NCBI GenBank assembly: GCA_905178155.1
Contig: CAJINV010000002.1
Location: forward strand, 7,532,743-7,596,742
Length of the DNA: 64,000 bases
Origin: Amoebophrya sp. A120
Lineage: Eukaryota > Sar > Dinophyceae > Syndiniales > Amoebophryaceae
Reading direction: 5' to 3'
Shown piece by piece: positions 34,430 to 45,701 of this stretch. The notes below the pieces were generated by a model that did no database searches, was not told where the DNA came from, and saw only the letters and a list, made by a program, of their open reading frames with translations. The position numbers and the translations under genes are program-made. How positions within the stretch are numbered: position 1 is the first letter of the stretch; every line of letters starts with the position of its first letter.

Positions 34430-35288
34430 GTAATGGGCCAAAACAGATCACAAAGAACACCACTACTACACGACAGGAAGATGGATCTTAATCAACATCA
34501 GCAGCAGCATTATCATAAGATCCGAGAGAGAACCGAAAGAGGACCACGATGAAGGGCCAGAATTTCATATATAATTGCAGTGCTTTTGTGTGAGTGTGTT
34601 TCTCCGGGACAGCACCTCCAAAATGATGATGATCTGTAAACTGGCATGATCAACACTGATACCGCGCCAGAGCAATTGGTGCTCCTCGTGGAAGCTGAGC
34701 GAGCTGCTCGTGATATCGCTTATCTTCTCGTGTTTTGCCTGCAAGTCATGTGGTGTGATGCTTTATTTGGTGACCTATGTATTATGTGCGGGAATGTCTT
34801 CGTGACGCCATGTCTCAGGTTGTGAGAAATCTTAATGGTCATGAGAAGTGAGTGCTCTGTATGTTCGCTGTGGATAACAGTAACGGATTCGCTTCAAAAC
34901 TCGCAAAAAAAACTCTGGGCACACATATCTTCAAATCGTGACTTTGCACGACTCTGCTTTCATGTTCTAGTTCTACCGCGAAAAGACATTGATGAGTTGC
35001 AAAAAGTTACATTGAATAGAAGGGGTAGCTTCCATCTTCCTCTCGATCACACCACAACGTGGGTAACGTGCAGGCGTCAAGAGGCACTCCATGAGGGGAG
35101 TAAGATTGAAATTGATTTGAAGGCAATGCGAAAGGCAAAGGGATAGCATTAGCAATAAAACAGTGAATGACAATAAAAAAGGAAGCCTCCTTCGTAGAAC
35201 TAGAAGTAATGTCCAACTATAACTACTCCGCTTCCTCACTATGTGGTGTTGTTATTTCATGTACTTAAGTACTTACAAATTCCTTTTC
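34430..35288. repeat. 3'-flank copy of the 36.2-kb gene (duplicate B)
   Basis: About 34.68-34.85 kb matches about 35.61-35.77 kb (shared GTGACCTATGTAT and ATGTCTCAGGTTGTGAGAAATCTT). About 35.02-35.11 kb matches 35.84-35.93 kb (GAAGGGGTAGCTTCCATC, CAACGTGGGTAACGTGCAGG). About 35.22 kb matches 36.08 kb (TCCTCACTATGTGGT). Together with the exon copies this is a tandem duplication with a unit of about 0.85-0.9 kb. Confidence 0.8.
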
Positions 35289-35825
35289 CTATGCGGTTGA
35301 AGTCAAAGAATCTTCCGCTCTTTCCAGCGTGTTCAGTATAATTGAAATCACGACATGAAAAAACGGTCTCCTCGGTTCCACCTCCCGCGAGTACTCCTCC
35401 ATACTCCCAGCTCCATAATTCACTGGCGATGACAGCGATGATTTGTTGTTCGGAGAAAAGTTGCTTTCTCCTCCACCGCCTACGCCCCCTATTAACACAT
35501 CGCTATCATCCTCCACGACGTAGATTCGCTTCGCACTCAGTGCCTCCATCGCCTTGGCGCACTCGTCCCGGGACATGAACGACCTCTTTGTAGAAGCTGT
35601 AGAAGCAATGCTCCTTGTAGAAGCTGAGCGCGTTCGTGACATCTTTCTTCTCGTGTGTTTGCCACTGCAACTCATGTGTTGTGATGCTCCTGGTGACCTA
35701 TGTATCAAGTTTGGGTGTGGGACTGTCTTCATGGCAACATGTCTCAGGTTGTGAGAAATCTTGACTGCGCACGACTCCTCTTTGATGGTGTGGATTGCTT
35801 GCAAAACTATAATCAAAGAAAACAA
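35289..35825 (-). pseudogene. Duplicated last exon of the 36.2-38.7 kb gene (empty introner site)
   Basis: The minus frame repeats the end of the neighbouring gene: KRSFMSRDECAKAMEALSAK then RIYVVEDDSDVL, GGGESNFSPN and EPRRPFFHVV, with several differences and a longer end (ISIILNTLERAEDSLTSTA). At 35531-35535 it has a single TCGCA exactly where introner C sits in the other copy. The frame is open through the spacer from 35825, but its first 80 residues read through duplicated 3'-flank DNA, so a functional gene is doubtful. It may be an expressed alternative end or a dead copy. Confidence 0.7.
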
Positions 35826-36196
35826 GTAACAACAGAGCAGAAGGGGTAGCTTCCATCGTGTTCCTCTCGAACGCGCTACAACGTGGGTAACGTGCAGGCG
35901 TCAAGTGGTAGTGGTACTCAGTGGGGAGAGTAATAAGAAATGCGGATTTTTAACTTATGCGAAATGGAATTGAAAGAGACTGAGACTACACCTACAGTAA
36001 ATGGAAATGAATGAAAAGAATGAAATTTAAGGCACGTGTTGGAAACCTCGTTTGTAGAAGCTTACAGCTACTACTTCGTTTCCTCACTATGTGGTTTTTG
36101 TTTTTGTGGTCGTGCAAAAATGTATTCAGACTTTGAAGTAGAATATTCATTGCGCGGGTAAATATGAAACATCACCTGCGGAAAAAATCTAAAGTT

Positions 36197-38684
36197 CTAC
36201 ACGACATGAAAAAACGGTCTCCTCGGTTCCACCCCGTACTCTTCCATCTTACCAGCTCCATAACTACCGGTCGGCGAGGATAAAACAGGTGATTTGTTCG
36301 GAGAAAAGTTGCTTTCTCCTCCACCGTCTACACCCCCTAACACATCGCTATCATCCTCCACGACGTAGATTCGCTTCGCATACCAAGGGGAAAAACACAG
36401 GAAAGGGGAAAAATTCAAAATTTTGCCATGCCTCATTTTTGAAAGAGGTGAGAACCAAACGCATGCGCATGGCTTTGGTGATTTGCGGCGAAATCGCAAA
36501 CGCCACAAAACCGCTTGCGGCGTATCAAAAGACACAATACGCAGAAGGCCTGCCCCCGGGCCTGTCTACAATTTGAAAACGCCCGCGCTTCGTTTTAACA
36601 TCACTGCCGGGCCCCAGGCGGCGCCGGGCTCCGGGTCAGGGGGCCGGCGCCATTTCCCGAAGCCCCAGGCAATGCCCAACACGAGCAGAATCTGGCCCGG
36701 GCGCTACCGCTTGGGGTGGCCAAAAATCTGGCCCGGTCCGGCTCAAATAAGGCCCGCCAACCCCCGGGCCCTTCGCGCCAATTCGGAAAAGAAAAATAAA
36801 CGTGACGGCCAGGTCTTTGGGGCCTTTCAGCCATTTTGCCGGCGTTGCCTCGGGCGGGTTCGTGTTCGGCAGAAAAGTGGGCGCCCCACTTCCGGCACGA
36901 ACGCGGCGAGCAAAAATTGGGGCGCAAAAATATTGGCGACGATGTGCCGATCTCGCGGAGAGTGGATGGCTGCGCTTTGCTGGAACTCAACAGGCAGAAG
37001 CGCCGCCGATAGGAGATCGCGCCGGGCCATCGGACCGGTGGGCCCGGCCATCCCTGTGCCACTAGATTTCTGAAGGGGGCTGCCTTTGCAACATACAAAA
37101 ATTTTGAATTTTTCCCCTTTCCTGTGTTTTTCCACTTGGTATCGCACTCAGTGCCTCCATCGCCTTGGCGCACTCGTCCCGGGACATGAACGACCTCTTT
37201 CCGGTATTGTAAGGAAAAATCCCCCCTCCCCATATTGAAAAGGTATGTTTCCGAAAATTTGTGTTGCTGATTTGAGACCACAAATCGCGTCTGTCTTGCA
37301 AGAAGGCAAGTGTAGAGGCTTCCGCGCCATTGTGGAAGCGCTTTGGCATGCTGTTGCGCCTAGGGGACAGCCGTTTGCAATGCTAAGCAACTAGACCCAA
37401 ACGCCCCTACCTAGGCCGAAGATCTGGCTGCGCTGCCTTACTGCAAGACAAATCGGATTTGTGTACGCAAATCCAGCATCAGAAATTTCGTTTTGATATG
37501 GGGAGGGGGGATTTTTCCTGTTGATATCCGGATTCGATCATGTGCGAGTACAGCCCCGAGACGGACTGCAAGGCTAGTTTCCGCTCTTCCCCGTCCATCA
37601 TGCGGACCGGCCCGAGGAGTTTGTTTCCGTTCGGGATCTTTTTCTCGAACTTGTGCAGGCCGTTGTGGAGGTCGTTTCTGTAGTCCCCGTAGTGGAGCAC
37701 CTTGGCAGACGGGTTCCAGGAGGTAGGGTAGTTGTTGTCGGATTTTATATATCTGTTACTTCTGGGGCTACTGCCGGAGGATGGTCCGTAGCCGTTCCCG
37801 TGGGACCCGTAAGTCGGGGACGAACAAGCTCCTCCCGCCCGATGTACGACTGTTGGCGACTGCCCTTTACCTGCTCCGGGGGTGTAGAACTGGTTCTTGT
37901 AGTGGTCACGGTCAGAATGAAGATGATGATCTCTATTGTGTTTATCCTGCATGAACCGGTCCAAAGCGTCGACGTTTCTCCCGTCCCGCCCGTCTGCGTA
38001 GTCTTCCACGCCGGCGATTTTGGTGTCGTAGCTGCGGAACTGCGGGCGGTTCGGCCGGGTTTTCACCGTTATCGGACTCTGGAGGTGGACCACGGAATTC
38101 ATCTCTCCTTCGTGGTTTTGTCTAGTGCCATGAGCAGTTGTTCTCTTGTGACCATGTGCAGGACTAACCGATGGCGGTGTGCGCGGTGTCATGAATGGGC
38201 CGAGGTTTAGCTGCGGATCCTGCTGTTCATCCTCGTTTTTGAATCCAAACTGTAAATCCTCATCCTGCACTGCCGCGCCCCGTCCTCCCGGGCTTCGGCC
38301 CCGGTGCTGCTTGTGGGAGGTGATCGGCCTGGCGTGCGCAGGAGATACTGGCGCAGCTGCTCCGGAATCGCTCTTATTTCTATTTGCTCTCGGTCTCGAC
38401 GCAGGCGAAGCCGGCGACCGTGCTGGACTGTTGTTCCTGTGAATGTGCGAGTTCACCACTTGATGCATCAAGAGTCTTTCGGCTGGACTTCGTGGCGTCT
38501 CCGCAACCGCGATCGGATCCCCGCGAAATTCTGCATCCGCGGCTGGTCTGACCAGCCCGCGGCTCTGCGGCGAGAGCTGGCCTCTATTCAAAGCTTTCAC
38601 GCGGTCATAGTGCAGGATCCGGTGATTCAAATCCGACACCGGATGCCAGGGACGGTTCGCAGGACTGTGCTGGCAGAGCGGCAT
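36197..38684 (-). CDS. Unknown protein with two introners
   Basis: Three exons (38684-37527, 37199-37142, 36375-36197) sum to 1395 bases, giving 464 residues. The first 385 residues are polar and rich in Asn, His, Arg, Ser and Pro. A more ordered stretch follows (NGNKLLGPVRMMDGEERKLA, LQSVSGLYSHMIESG) leading across introner B2 into KRSFMSRDECAKAMEALSA and, across introner C, KRIYVVEDDSDVL. The end is Gly/Ser-rich and closes with RRPFFHVV. The middle exon has only 58 bases. The last exon and 3' flank are tandemly duplicated at 34.7-35.6 kb. No known domain recognised. Confidence 0.72.
36381..37141. mobile_element. Introner, family C, 761 bp
   Basis: Left end TACCAAGGGGAAAAACACAG, right end CTGTGTTTTTCCACTTGGTA; the inverted repeat continues through AGGAAAGGGGAAAAATTCAAAATTTT, about 50 bp. 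Perfect duplications TCGCA at 36376-36380 and 37142-37146. The interior is GC-rich (36.43-37.07 kb) with GGCCCGG and GGGCCC motifs like the larger GC islands, and shows no transposase. The tandem duplicate of the host exon has one TCGCA and no insert. Confidence 0.96.
37205..37526. mobile_element. Introner, family B, 322 bp (forward orientation)
   Basis: Ends TATTGTAAGGAAAAATCCCC and, on the complement, TATCAACAGGAAAAATCCCC. Perfect duplications TCCGG at 37200-37204 and 37527-37531. Interior motifs CTTGCAAGAAGGCAAG and CAAATCCAGCATCAGAAA are shared with the 48.2-kb copy. Excision joins MIESG to KRSFM. Confidence 0.96.
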
Positions 38685-40423
38685 GATAGATAAGCTTTAT
38701 TACCGCTTTTGGTTGTTCGGATCTGAGAGTCTGGTTTATTCTTCTGTAGATCGTAAAAGAGGGATACTCAGTGGAGGTGAGGAGAGGAGACGAGGTTCCT
38801 CATACGACTTCAAACTGCTTCCTGGATCAATTTGATATGACAAAAAAATTTATGAAGACAGAAAAAAAGACGCTCAAAAATCCTACTGCAGATACAGACA
38901 GGAGAAGCAAGAACCACTTCACAACTTAAATCTTTTTGCTTGGACGGAAATAACAGAAAAATACGCTCATGGACGATACGAAGTATTGCTGTACGAGTCG
39001 AAAAAGCAAGAAAAAAACGAAACCGATTACGATAGACGTTCTTTGAAACAAATCCTGTCGCGTGCCATTCTCGAAGCAACGAAAAAAATAAAAAAACAAA
39101 TGCCGATGGTTGATATGCTGACGCAACATTTACTACAGAAAAAAAAAAACGATGACATACTTAACCTTGAAGAGCGTGAGGGAGCAACACGGGAAAACGG
39201 AGAATAAAACAAAAAGCCCTTAAGTAGGTTCTTGCTTTTGCCTCTCGAAGACATCATTCAGTTTGCTCGGTTGGGAACAACGAAGTTGAAGTCCAGCATG
39301 TCGTGTGGCTGCTAAAAAATGTAGGCTCGGCTCCGAAAGCCAAAGTGTTCTACTTTTCTAACTCTTGTGGATGAAGAAAGTATCATGATTGTATAGGTTC
39401 TTCTTTTTGTTCAAGCACAAGGGAAGGACACTGCCTGAATCATGGTTTTTCATAGTGTCGTCCCTGCTGATGACGTGTTTCGCGATCTACAATGATGCAT
39501 TTCACCGTGGCCGTACATCAAAAATAAATCTGAACCTACCAGAGCGAAGTTACTGATACATTCTTCTTCACGTATAATGGTTTACAAAATTGTAAATTGC
39601 TTTAGCATTTTCGATGCTGCTGTTGCAGATGCAGTTGAAGTTGAATTGCAGTTGGCTAAAATAGGCACGTCCACCTACTACTCATCTCTTACTCAATGAG
39701 CACTGTATTTTCTCCAGATGAATATGACGCCCTCGCCACCTTAGCAACATTGCAAAACTGAATGAACAAAAGTTAATTTTCCAAAGGAAATAGGTCTCAA
39801 ATTGTTTGCATATCTGCGGCTCTTCCTATTTGTGCATTGAATGGAGCGCCATCTTCGGTTGCGCACAGGAGTCATACATGATTTTGTGACTTTTACATGA
39901 TTTCGCGACTTTTTGTTTTCCCCCTTGTTAGCTCGTCGCCGTCCCTAAAGATTCATACATAGTCGGCGCCGGTGTTGGGCCCTTTCCCGCGGCCCTGGGA
40001 ACAGTAGCCACCAATAACCCCGCAGGTATGGGAGCAAAATCCTGAATCAACATTACTGATTACGGATGACCCGATAAAAATATGGGGATGTTGTCTTGAT
40101 AAGCTGCTGCTAGCCTACCCTGGATCAAGATCATCTAGCTCGGTATGTAACTACATACCGCATCAACAGCCATGCTTAGTATATTGCTGCAGCTGCGGAT
40201 CCTGACCCCCTTGAAAAACAGGGCTCCTTCAGGATCAAAATTGCAAAACAAAACCAAAAAGATCGATGCGCGGTCACCCTCAAGTACAAGGTGCTCCCAT
40301 ATTCTTATGCAAAAACTGGACTTCTTGTTTTTCAAATCAAAGGGTATAGACTATCTGGTCACGTCAACATCAAACTGAGACAGCTCGGGTAGTCCGTTAT
40401 CGTGGTTGAGTCAAGATTTTCAA
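38685..40423. other. Intergenic, no gene supported
   Basis: AT-rich. A Lys/Glu-rich plus-strand open frame of 73 codons (38986-39207) has no domain and A-runs that suggest chance. 39.9-40.0 kb has a short GC-rich patch. I see no RNA gene. Confidence 0.35.
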
Positions 40424-41631
40424 TCATCTGCGCCGTGGATACGCTAAGGTCATACCGTAGATCCCGAAACAGCGAAGGCCCAGATCCAATCCGCCCACAC
40501 CCGGATAGTCAGCGCCCATGGCGCGCAGCCCGTTCACGGTACGCGACAGGCGAATGGCATCGCACATGAAGGCAGTCACCGTACAGGACAAGAGAATCAA
40601 CAAGTAGATCTTGTTCTTCGTGGAGGAGCCGAATCTTTCCACTGAACAGCAGGGACAACACCCCCAGCCAACCAAAAAAAGAAATCCTGTGCAAAAGCAC
40701 CACACGCGCACCCGCACGCCCACGCGTATACTTAGCTGTCATGCATTACGAATCAAAATTAGCTTTGTTACTGCTTCTGAATTTCAATTTTGGAATTCGA
40801 CGCAGTATGTATAAATGTGAGCTCATCCTTCTTTTTGAAAATCTTGCAATGCAATTGTACTAAGTACGCTAGCGATACTTTTGCAATTACGTAAAAGAAA
40901 CGGCAACGCAATGATGAGCGTCCAACACACCGCACACGTCAGGGGCCACGAATCGTGTTCTTTCAGCGTGTTGTAGTATTGCGTCAACGACTGACACCCA
41001 CCCCAACTCGTTTTCGGGTCAATGCGAATAACGCCAGGCCCAGCGACGAGACGCGTTTCGGGCTTCAGCGGGTTGCTAGCTTTATCCGTAGAGAGCCCGA
41101 TAACGAACTGCACAAACTCCCAGATCGCGGCGACCAAAGTGAACCAAGAGGCAAACCGCAGGACGCAGTGGGCCCAGAAGTATCCGATGGAAAAGTAGGA
41201 TGGCCAACTACAGCTATAACATCACCTTCTACTAACTCCCTATCCCACACAACTACAACGATGAGCATCAACATGCTATTGCAATTGCTACAGCACGTTC
41301 ACGACTTTCCCGCCACTATATGAGTAATAGTAGATCGTACCTGCGCTGTCAGCTACGAGCACGCTCTGTCATTCGAACAAAAGCATCAAATCGGGCAAGA
41401 AGTCGAGATCATGCAAAAATGACAGGGCAAATCAATTCTTGAAGGTGATGGTTGTAGCTGTGTAGTTCATTATAGTGCTTTTCCATTGCTTAAAATGTAG
41501 TCCGTGTCGACGATGATAACCGCAGTGGGCTGCACGGCGTTGTAGTACGCCGGCGGCGGAGCATTTCGATAGATGATGACAGTTTTCTCCGCCGCACTGT
41601 CGCGGGAGCCGCCCTGTTTCGAGGTACTCAT
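40424..41631 (-). CDS. Multi-span membrane protein, about 246 residues
   Basis: Three exons (41631-41497, 41179-40878, 40727-40424) total 741 bases. Exon 1 starts MSTSKQGGSRDS and carries a Pro/Tyr-rich cytosolic-type head. Crossing the first intron gives VDTDY|FWAHC and leads into hydrophobic spans: VLRFASWFTLVAAIWEFVQF, WPLTCAVCWTLIIALPFLL, VWCFCTGFLFLVGWGCC and IYLLILLSCTVTAFMC. The end is GLRCFGIYGMTLAYPRRR. Both introns behave like decayed introners (TAT-type ends, weak inverted repeats, no GT-AG), so the exact joins are less sure than for the intact elements. The family is not recognised. Confidence 0.55.
40728..40877. mobile_element. Decayed introner candidate, about 150 bp
   Basis: The complement of the right end is TATCGCTAGCGTACTTAGTAC; the left end is TATACTTAGCTGTCATGCATT. 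They share a CTTAG-x-x-x-x-x-x-TGCATT order. The flanks do not show a clean 5-bp duplication. Removal with one-base adjustment links two hydrophobic exons in frame. Confidence 0.35.
41180..41496. mobile_element. Decayed introner candidate, about 317 bp
   Basis: Inverted ends are still visible: ATGGAAAAG then AACTACAGCTATAACATCAC on the left, and on the complement of the right ATGGAAAAG then AACTACACAGCTACAACC. The left end begins TATCCG. The repeat is about 45 bp with several changes. The flanking duplication is no longer exact (GGACTAC versus CGGATAC on the host strand). Removal gives an in-frame join. Confidence 0.55.
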
Positions 41632-42133
41632 CTGGATCTAGTTTTACGTATGTTTATTTCGTTGTTATTTTCTTAGTTACACCTTCTTAAACGTGATCTG
41701 GAGCCGCACGTCGGCCTGTTTTGTGCTAAACAAATTCCAGCGGAAAATAAAATCCCTTTCGATGGATGGCCGTTGCGCAAGTTTGAGCTATTTGATGAAA
41801 AAAGCTAAGTTTGAGGAAGATGCCCTACAATTTAGATATGACCCCTGAAATGTTGTCAGTAACCACGGAACTTAAGTTCTGGTAACCTAAACCTTGTAAC
41901 CGCAAATAAAAACTGTTTCCTGTACCTGCAGTGTGATGCATTTGCATACATGCATCATGACCGAAGAATAGCAATAGTGCCTAGGAGAGACCGATCATGA
42001 AACAAAAACAGCTGACCGAGTTCTCAAGGGCAAGGGCTTCTTGATGGTCCTTAAGACTGATCCAACTACGTAGACAAACACCTATGGCAAAAAGTAGAGC
42101 GATCTGAGACTCTTGGTGGACAGAAAAAGATTA

Positions 42134-42403
42134 TCAAGCTGTGTCGTGTGGCTTCCCCACGAAGTAGATCCTCTCTGACAGTTTCTTTCCGATGTACCGA
42201 AGAGCAGAGGATGAAGTAATCCTGAGCTGCAACGAACCGACTAGGAATAGTTGTGTCGTCGTGGTTGTTCCACTGATTGTAGTCATACTTACGACTGGGA
42301 CTGGAACCGAACTGGGCGTGTCCTCGCGAGCTAAAAACGCTGCACGGCCCACTGTGGCCGGAGCGACCTGGTCAGATAGTACTACATCACACACAGGGAA
42401 CAT
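42134..42403 (-). CDS. Small two-exon protein, about 67 residues
   Basis: Exon 1 (42403-42293) and exon 2 (42226-42134) flank a 66-base intron with textbook signals: GTAAGTATG at 42292 and TTCGTTGCAG ending at 42227. The joined frame starts MFPVCDVVLSDQVAP and ends with RYIGKKLSERIYFVGKPHDT plus Ala before a stop. Quality of the splice sites and phase match support a real gene; an in-frame stop just upstream makes the first ATG the likely start, unless an earlier exon exists. No family recognised. Confidence 0.55.
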   Translation of the reverse strand: MFPVCDVVLSDQVAPATVGRAAFLAREDTPSSVPVPVVSMTTISGTTTTTQLFLVGSLQLRITSSSALRYIGKKLSERIYFVGKPHDTA

Positions 42404-43129
42404 ACATCGGCATCGGTGTCAGAAGTGCCTACTAATGGCCTCTTCAGCAACAGAATCTAGTTCAGAGTGGTATTTTTGCTTCTTGTTTTCTGTTTCTTCT
42501 ACTGATGTTTGTGTTTCTGGGAGATGATGAAAGAACCGTCTGCAGTTGCCTGCGATAAAGATGAACCCTCGACATTTTTGGTCTTTTTTCTACGTGTACG
42601 TTGTTCCTTAGGGATACTAAATAACGACGACCGTGGTAAGTACTGGGCGACTACGCTCCAGGCCAACATAGACTCAAATTCTGTAGGACCGGCAAGTCAC
42701 CATGGTAGCCTCGTGGGTTTCTTCAAGTGAAAGTGAAACAGGGATGATTGAAAGTAGAACGAGATGAATGGAAATTGTGCACCATCTTATGGGCTTTCGT
42801 AATGAGTATAATTACGGACGGTAATGCAACTAGTTGCTATGCAAAATATACGAATTATGTAGAAGTTTCGTGAATTCTTGAATATAAAAGTGAAAAACCC
42901 GCCTAAATTAGGAACGAATAAAAACTGACTGGCTCCATTTTTTACGACTGAGGTGCACAGAAGGCAGGACGACGCACTGCATCTTCAATTTATGCAATCT
43001 GAATTTCTGATAAGCGTGAAATCGTCCGTTTGCAGGCCCCGGATCTCCACGAACTTTAGTCTCAGCCAGCAGGTTAAAACCAAAACGCTGCCCAAAAACC
43101 TCCCGGTAATATGAGATAATTGCAATTGC
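42404..43129. other. Intergenic, nothing recognised
   Basis: AT-rich sequence between the 67-residue gene and the membrane protein ending at 43130. No supported feature. Confidence 0.35.
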
Positions 43130-44779
43130 TCACACTATGTCGTCGCCTGCAGGCTGCTTTGTTTGTGCTTCGACGTCGACATGATTGGGGTCGTTTTCTT
43201 TTCGACTTCCGGACTTTGAATTCGTTATGCTGGTTCTACTGTTTTTCGTCTTTTTCTCGGCGCGGCTGTCCCTTTCTGCTACACCACCTTGCACGATGTC
43301 TCCCTCCGCGACAACGCCGGTCATCGGTGAAGATGCAGCTGCACTTCTCGCGTCGGCAATGGTGTAGGTGCCTGCGTCTGGTTTCAGCCCCGGTGCCGCA
43401 GGGAGGTTTTTCGCCGCGGCCGGGTCCCTTTGCAGGTCCCCCGCACTTATTTTAGGGGAGGTGCACAACAAGCCAACCACCCCAACTAGGATTGCCACAA
43501 CAGCGAGAAACCAAATGGTGTCGTGCTCCACGATTCCGAAAAGCGGGGTATCCGTGTGAAAAAGCGGCGACTTCTGGTCGTCGCTCATCAGAGAGAGGGC
43601 CGTCGACCAGCGAACGCCGTGAAAAAAACAGGACATGCCGGCCAGACCCACAGTGGCGCCGACCAGCATGGCGGAGCCGCAGGACCGGCGTGGCTCCCGG
43701 ACTTTCATGCAGCAGGTCCAGCCCGAAAACATCAAGGTGGTCGCCAGCGCAGCCTCCACGAAGAAAAGCATCATGGTGTAAACGAGAAGGCCCGACGCCA
43801 CGTTGAAGGTTCGCTCCTCGAAACCCGGCGGGGGTTGCTGTGTCGGGTCCAGTAGCATGACCGGCTGCCAGTTGCCGAGGGTGCAGAGCCAGGCAAACAT
43901 GGCGTGGGCGTCGAAGTAAGCACTGCCTTCGTCGAGGATGGGAACGCCGTTCAAAACTGAGATTTTCGCGTCCGCCGACCAGCGAAATGCGAGCCCTCGT
44001 TGGACCGCACCCCACGCTCTGGTGGAAATAGAATACGTGCGGACGTCCTCCTCGGTCAAGACCTTCACAAACTCGTTGTAGGGAGACCGGCGTCCCTTGA
44101 GCGGGTGCTCCGTCGCGGCGCCGTACACAAAGTGGTCGAACTCGTACGCACAGCGGATGTACATCACGATGGACGCTGAGAAGAGCACCCAGTGGGGCCA
44201 CCGGGCGCTTCTCGGCTCGCAGCTGCAGGAGCAGTCCCGATCCTCTTGCTCCTTGTTCTGCAACGCCTGCGCCGCTCGAGTAGCAGGCTTGTTCGGGGGG
44301 GTCTTTACCGCGCCAGGTGCCCCTGCCGTGGGAGGAAGTCCAGCAACGTTGGCGGTTGTCGTCTCAACATCCTCGGCAGTTTGCACTTCGATCAGCTTGC
44401 CGTCACCCACAAAAATTCCCGTCGAAAGTGGACCTTTGATGGACATATTGTCATTGCTAGCTCTAGACTGCCGGCTGGGCCGCGCTGCGAAAAAGTCGGC
44501 CGGCTTCAGCGAGTCGCTAATCAATCCGGCTGCAGCAGATTCGCCCTGTTGCTGTTGACTCGTCGGCACCACGTCATAAGTGGCTGGCTGCGCGGAGTTG
44601 GAGGTGCGGGGAGCATGGCCGCTACCACGACTGCTGCGCAACGCGCCGCCGGCGGGATCCACCGCTTTCGAACTGCGCGAAAGAGCGTCCATGTATTGTC
44701 GATTCTTGTTTAAAAGCCAAAGGGAAGAGGGGGCCGCCAAGGCCTTTACACAACGAAAAAGAAGCCGACCTCCAATCAA
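43130..44779 (-). CDS. Membrane protein with about four spans, unknown family
   Basis: Single open exon, 549 residues from the first ATG. A second ATG at residue 30 (MDALSRSSKAVDP) is also plausible and would remove a hydrophobic leader. Residues 30-200 are polar, ending in a Cys cluster (DCSCSCEP). Spans: HWVLFSASIVMYIRCAY, a long extracytosolic-type loop with Trp and Pro, then GLLVYTMMLFFVEAALATTLMF, AMLVGATVGLAGMSCFFHGV and IWFLAVVAILVGVVGLLC. The tail (about 120 residues) is charged. No known transporter or channel motif is visible. Confidence 0.7.
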   Translation of the reverse strand: MIGGRLLFRCVKALAAPSSLWLLNKNRQYMDALSRSSKAVDPAGGALRSSRGSGHAPRTSNSAQPATYDVVPTSQQQQGESAAAGLISDSLKPADFFAARPSRQSRASNDNMSIKGPLSTGIFVGDGKLIEVQTAEDVETTTANVAGLPPTAGAPGAVKTPPNKPATRAAQALQNKEQEDRDCSCSCEPRSARWPHWVLFSASIVMYIRCAYEFDHFVYGAATEHPLKGRRSPYNEFVKVLTEEDVRTYSISTRAWGAVQRGLAFRWSADAKISVLNGVPILDEGSAYFDAHAMFAWLCTLGNWQPVMLLDPTQQPPPGFEERTFNVASGLLVYTMMLFFVEAALATTLMFSGWTCCMKVREPRRSCGSAMLVGATVGLAGMSCFFHGVRWSTALSLMSDDQKSPLFHTDTPLFGIVEHDTIWFLAVVAILVGVVGLLCTSPKISAGDLQRDPAAAKNLPAAPGLKPDAGTYTIADARSAAASSPMTGVVAEGDIVQGGVAERDSRAEKKTKNSRTSITNSKSGSRKENDPNHVDVEAQTKQPAGDDIV

Positions 44780-45701
44780 CGACGAGACAATGCCACTTCA
44801 CAAAAACCTTCTTGGTGACGCGGCGGCTGCTTTGCGACGTCACATAGATTTGAATTCTCTTTGGTGTTGGTGTTGCAGTTGCAGAAGCCGAGGATAATGA
44901 GGCGGGTAATCAAATTTTAATTTTACTCCTTCCTATGTATGCACCATGGGGCTGTGAAAGTGTATGTGATTGCCATTGTGATTCTCGTGAAAGGAAAATA
45001 AACTTGGAAGAGCAAGAACTACAGACGACTAGTAGAAACAGAAGATTTTCCGACAGCAAGCTGGAGTGCGGAATTATAATCATGTGGACGAGTACCGAGA
45101 GATGACCGAAGACACACACGCCTTCGCCTCAAAACAGTTTAAATTATCATGAAAAGGTACGTAAATCTCTTCAGATGACGATGACGAACGATTCAATCTT
45201 TACGCACGGTTGACCGACAAACCATATTCGCTTTTCTGTTTTCAGACTGAACGACTCTTGCATGTTGATACACTTTTCTGCACTAAAGTAAAAGCCGAGG
45301 TTCCTTTTGTGTCTTGGAGACGAAACTACAACTGCTACACGTTGTCTATGGAGCTCTGTCTAGTACCACGAACGGTGGCAGAAGCTTTAACGAAGAAGGG
45401 ACTACGAGTACGGCGGCCACTGCTCGACCACGAGGAAAGTGATTTATTTCAGATTTAGGCGGAAGTATTCGAGATGAACAAACTGAAAATACTTTAAAAG
45501 GACATCTTTGTTGAGTTTGAGCTGGCAAACCGAAAACTCAGGGCAAAAAGAACATGGTGAAGAGGACAGGGTGTTCTTGTCAGATTGAAGCAGATCGCTC
45601 GGCCGCTCATGAGACGTGTGCATTCTTTATTTGAGTTGAGAAAGCCAAAGAAAGGCCCCCCTGCTACAAGAACTTGCTTAAGCACATCATCTGTATACGA
45701 T
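44780..45701. other. Intergenic, nothing recognised
   Basis: Between the AAA+ ATPase stop (45702) and the start of the membrane protein (44779). A plus-strand frame of 82 codons (45210-45458) has no domain. Confidence 0.35.

Noticed and set aside
38986-39207. 73-residue Lys/Glu-rich plus-strand frame
   Set aside because: A-rich low-complexity stretch with no domain and on the strand without other genes; likely chance.
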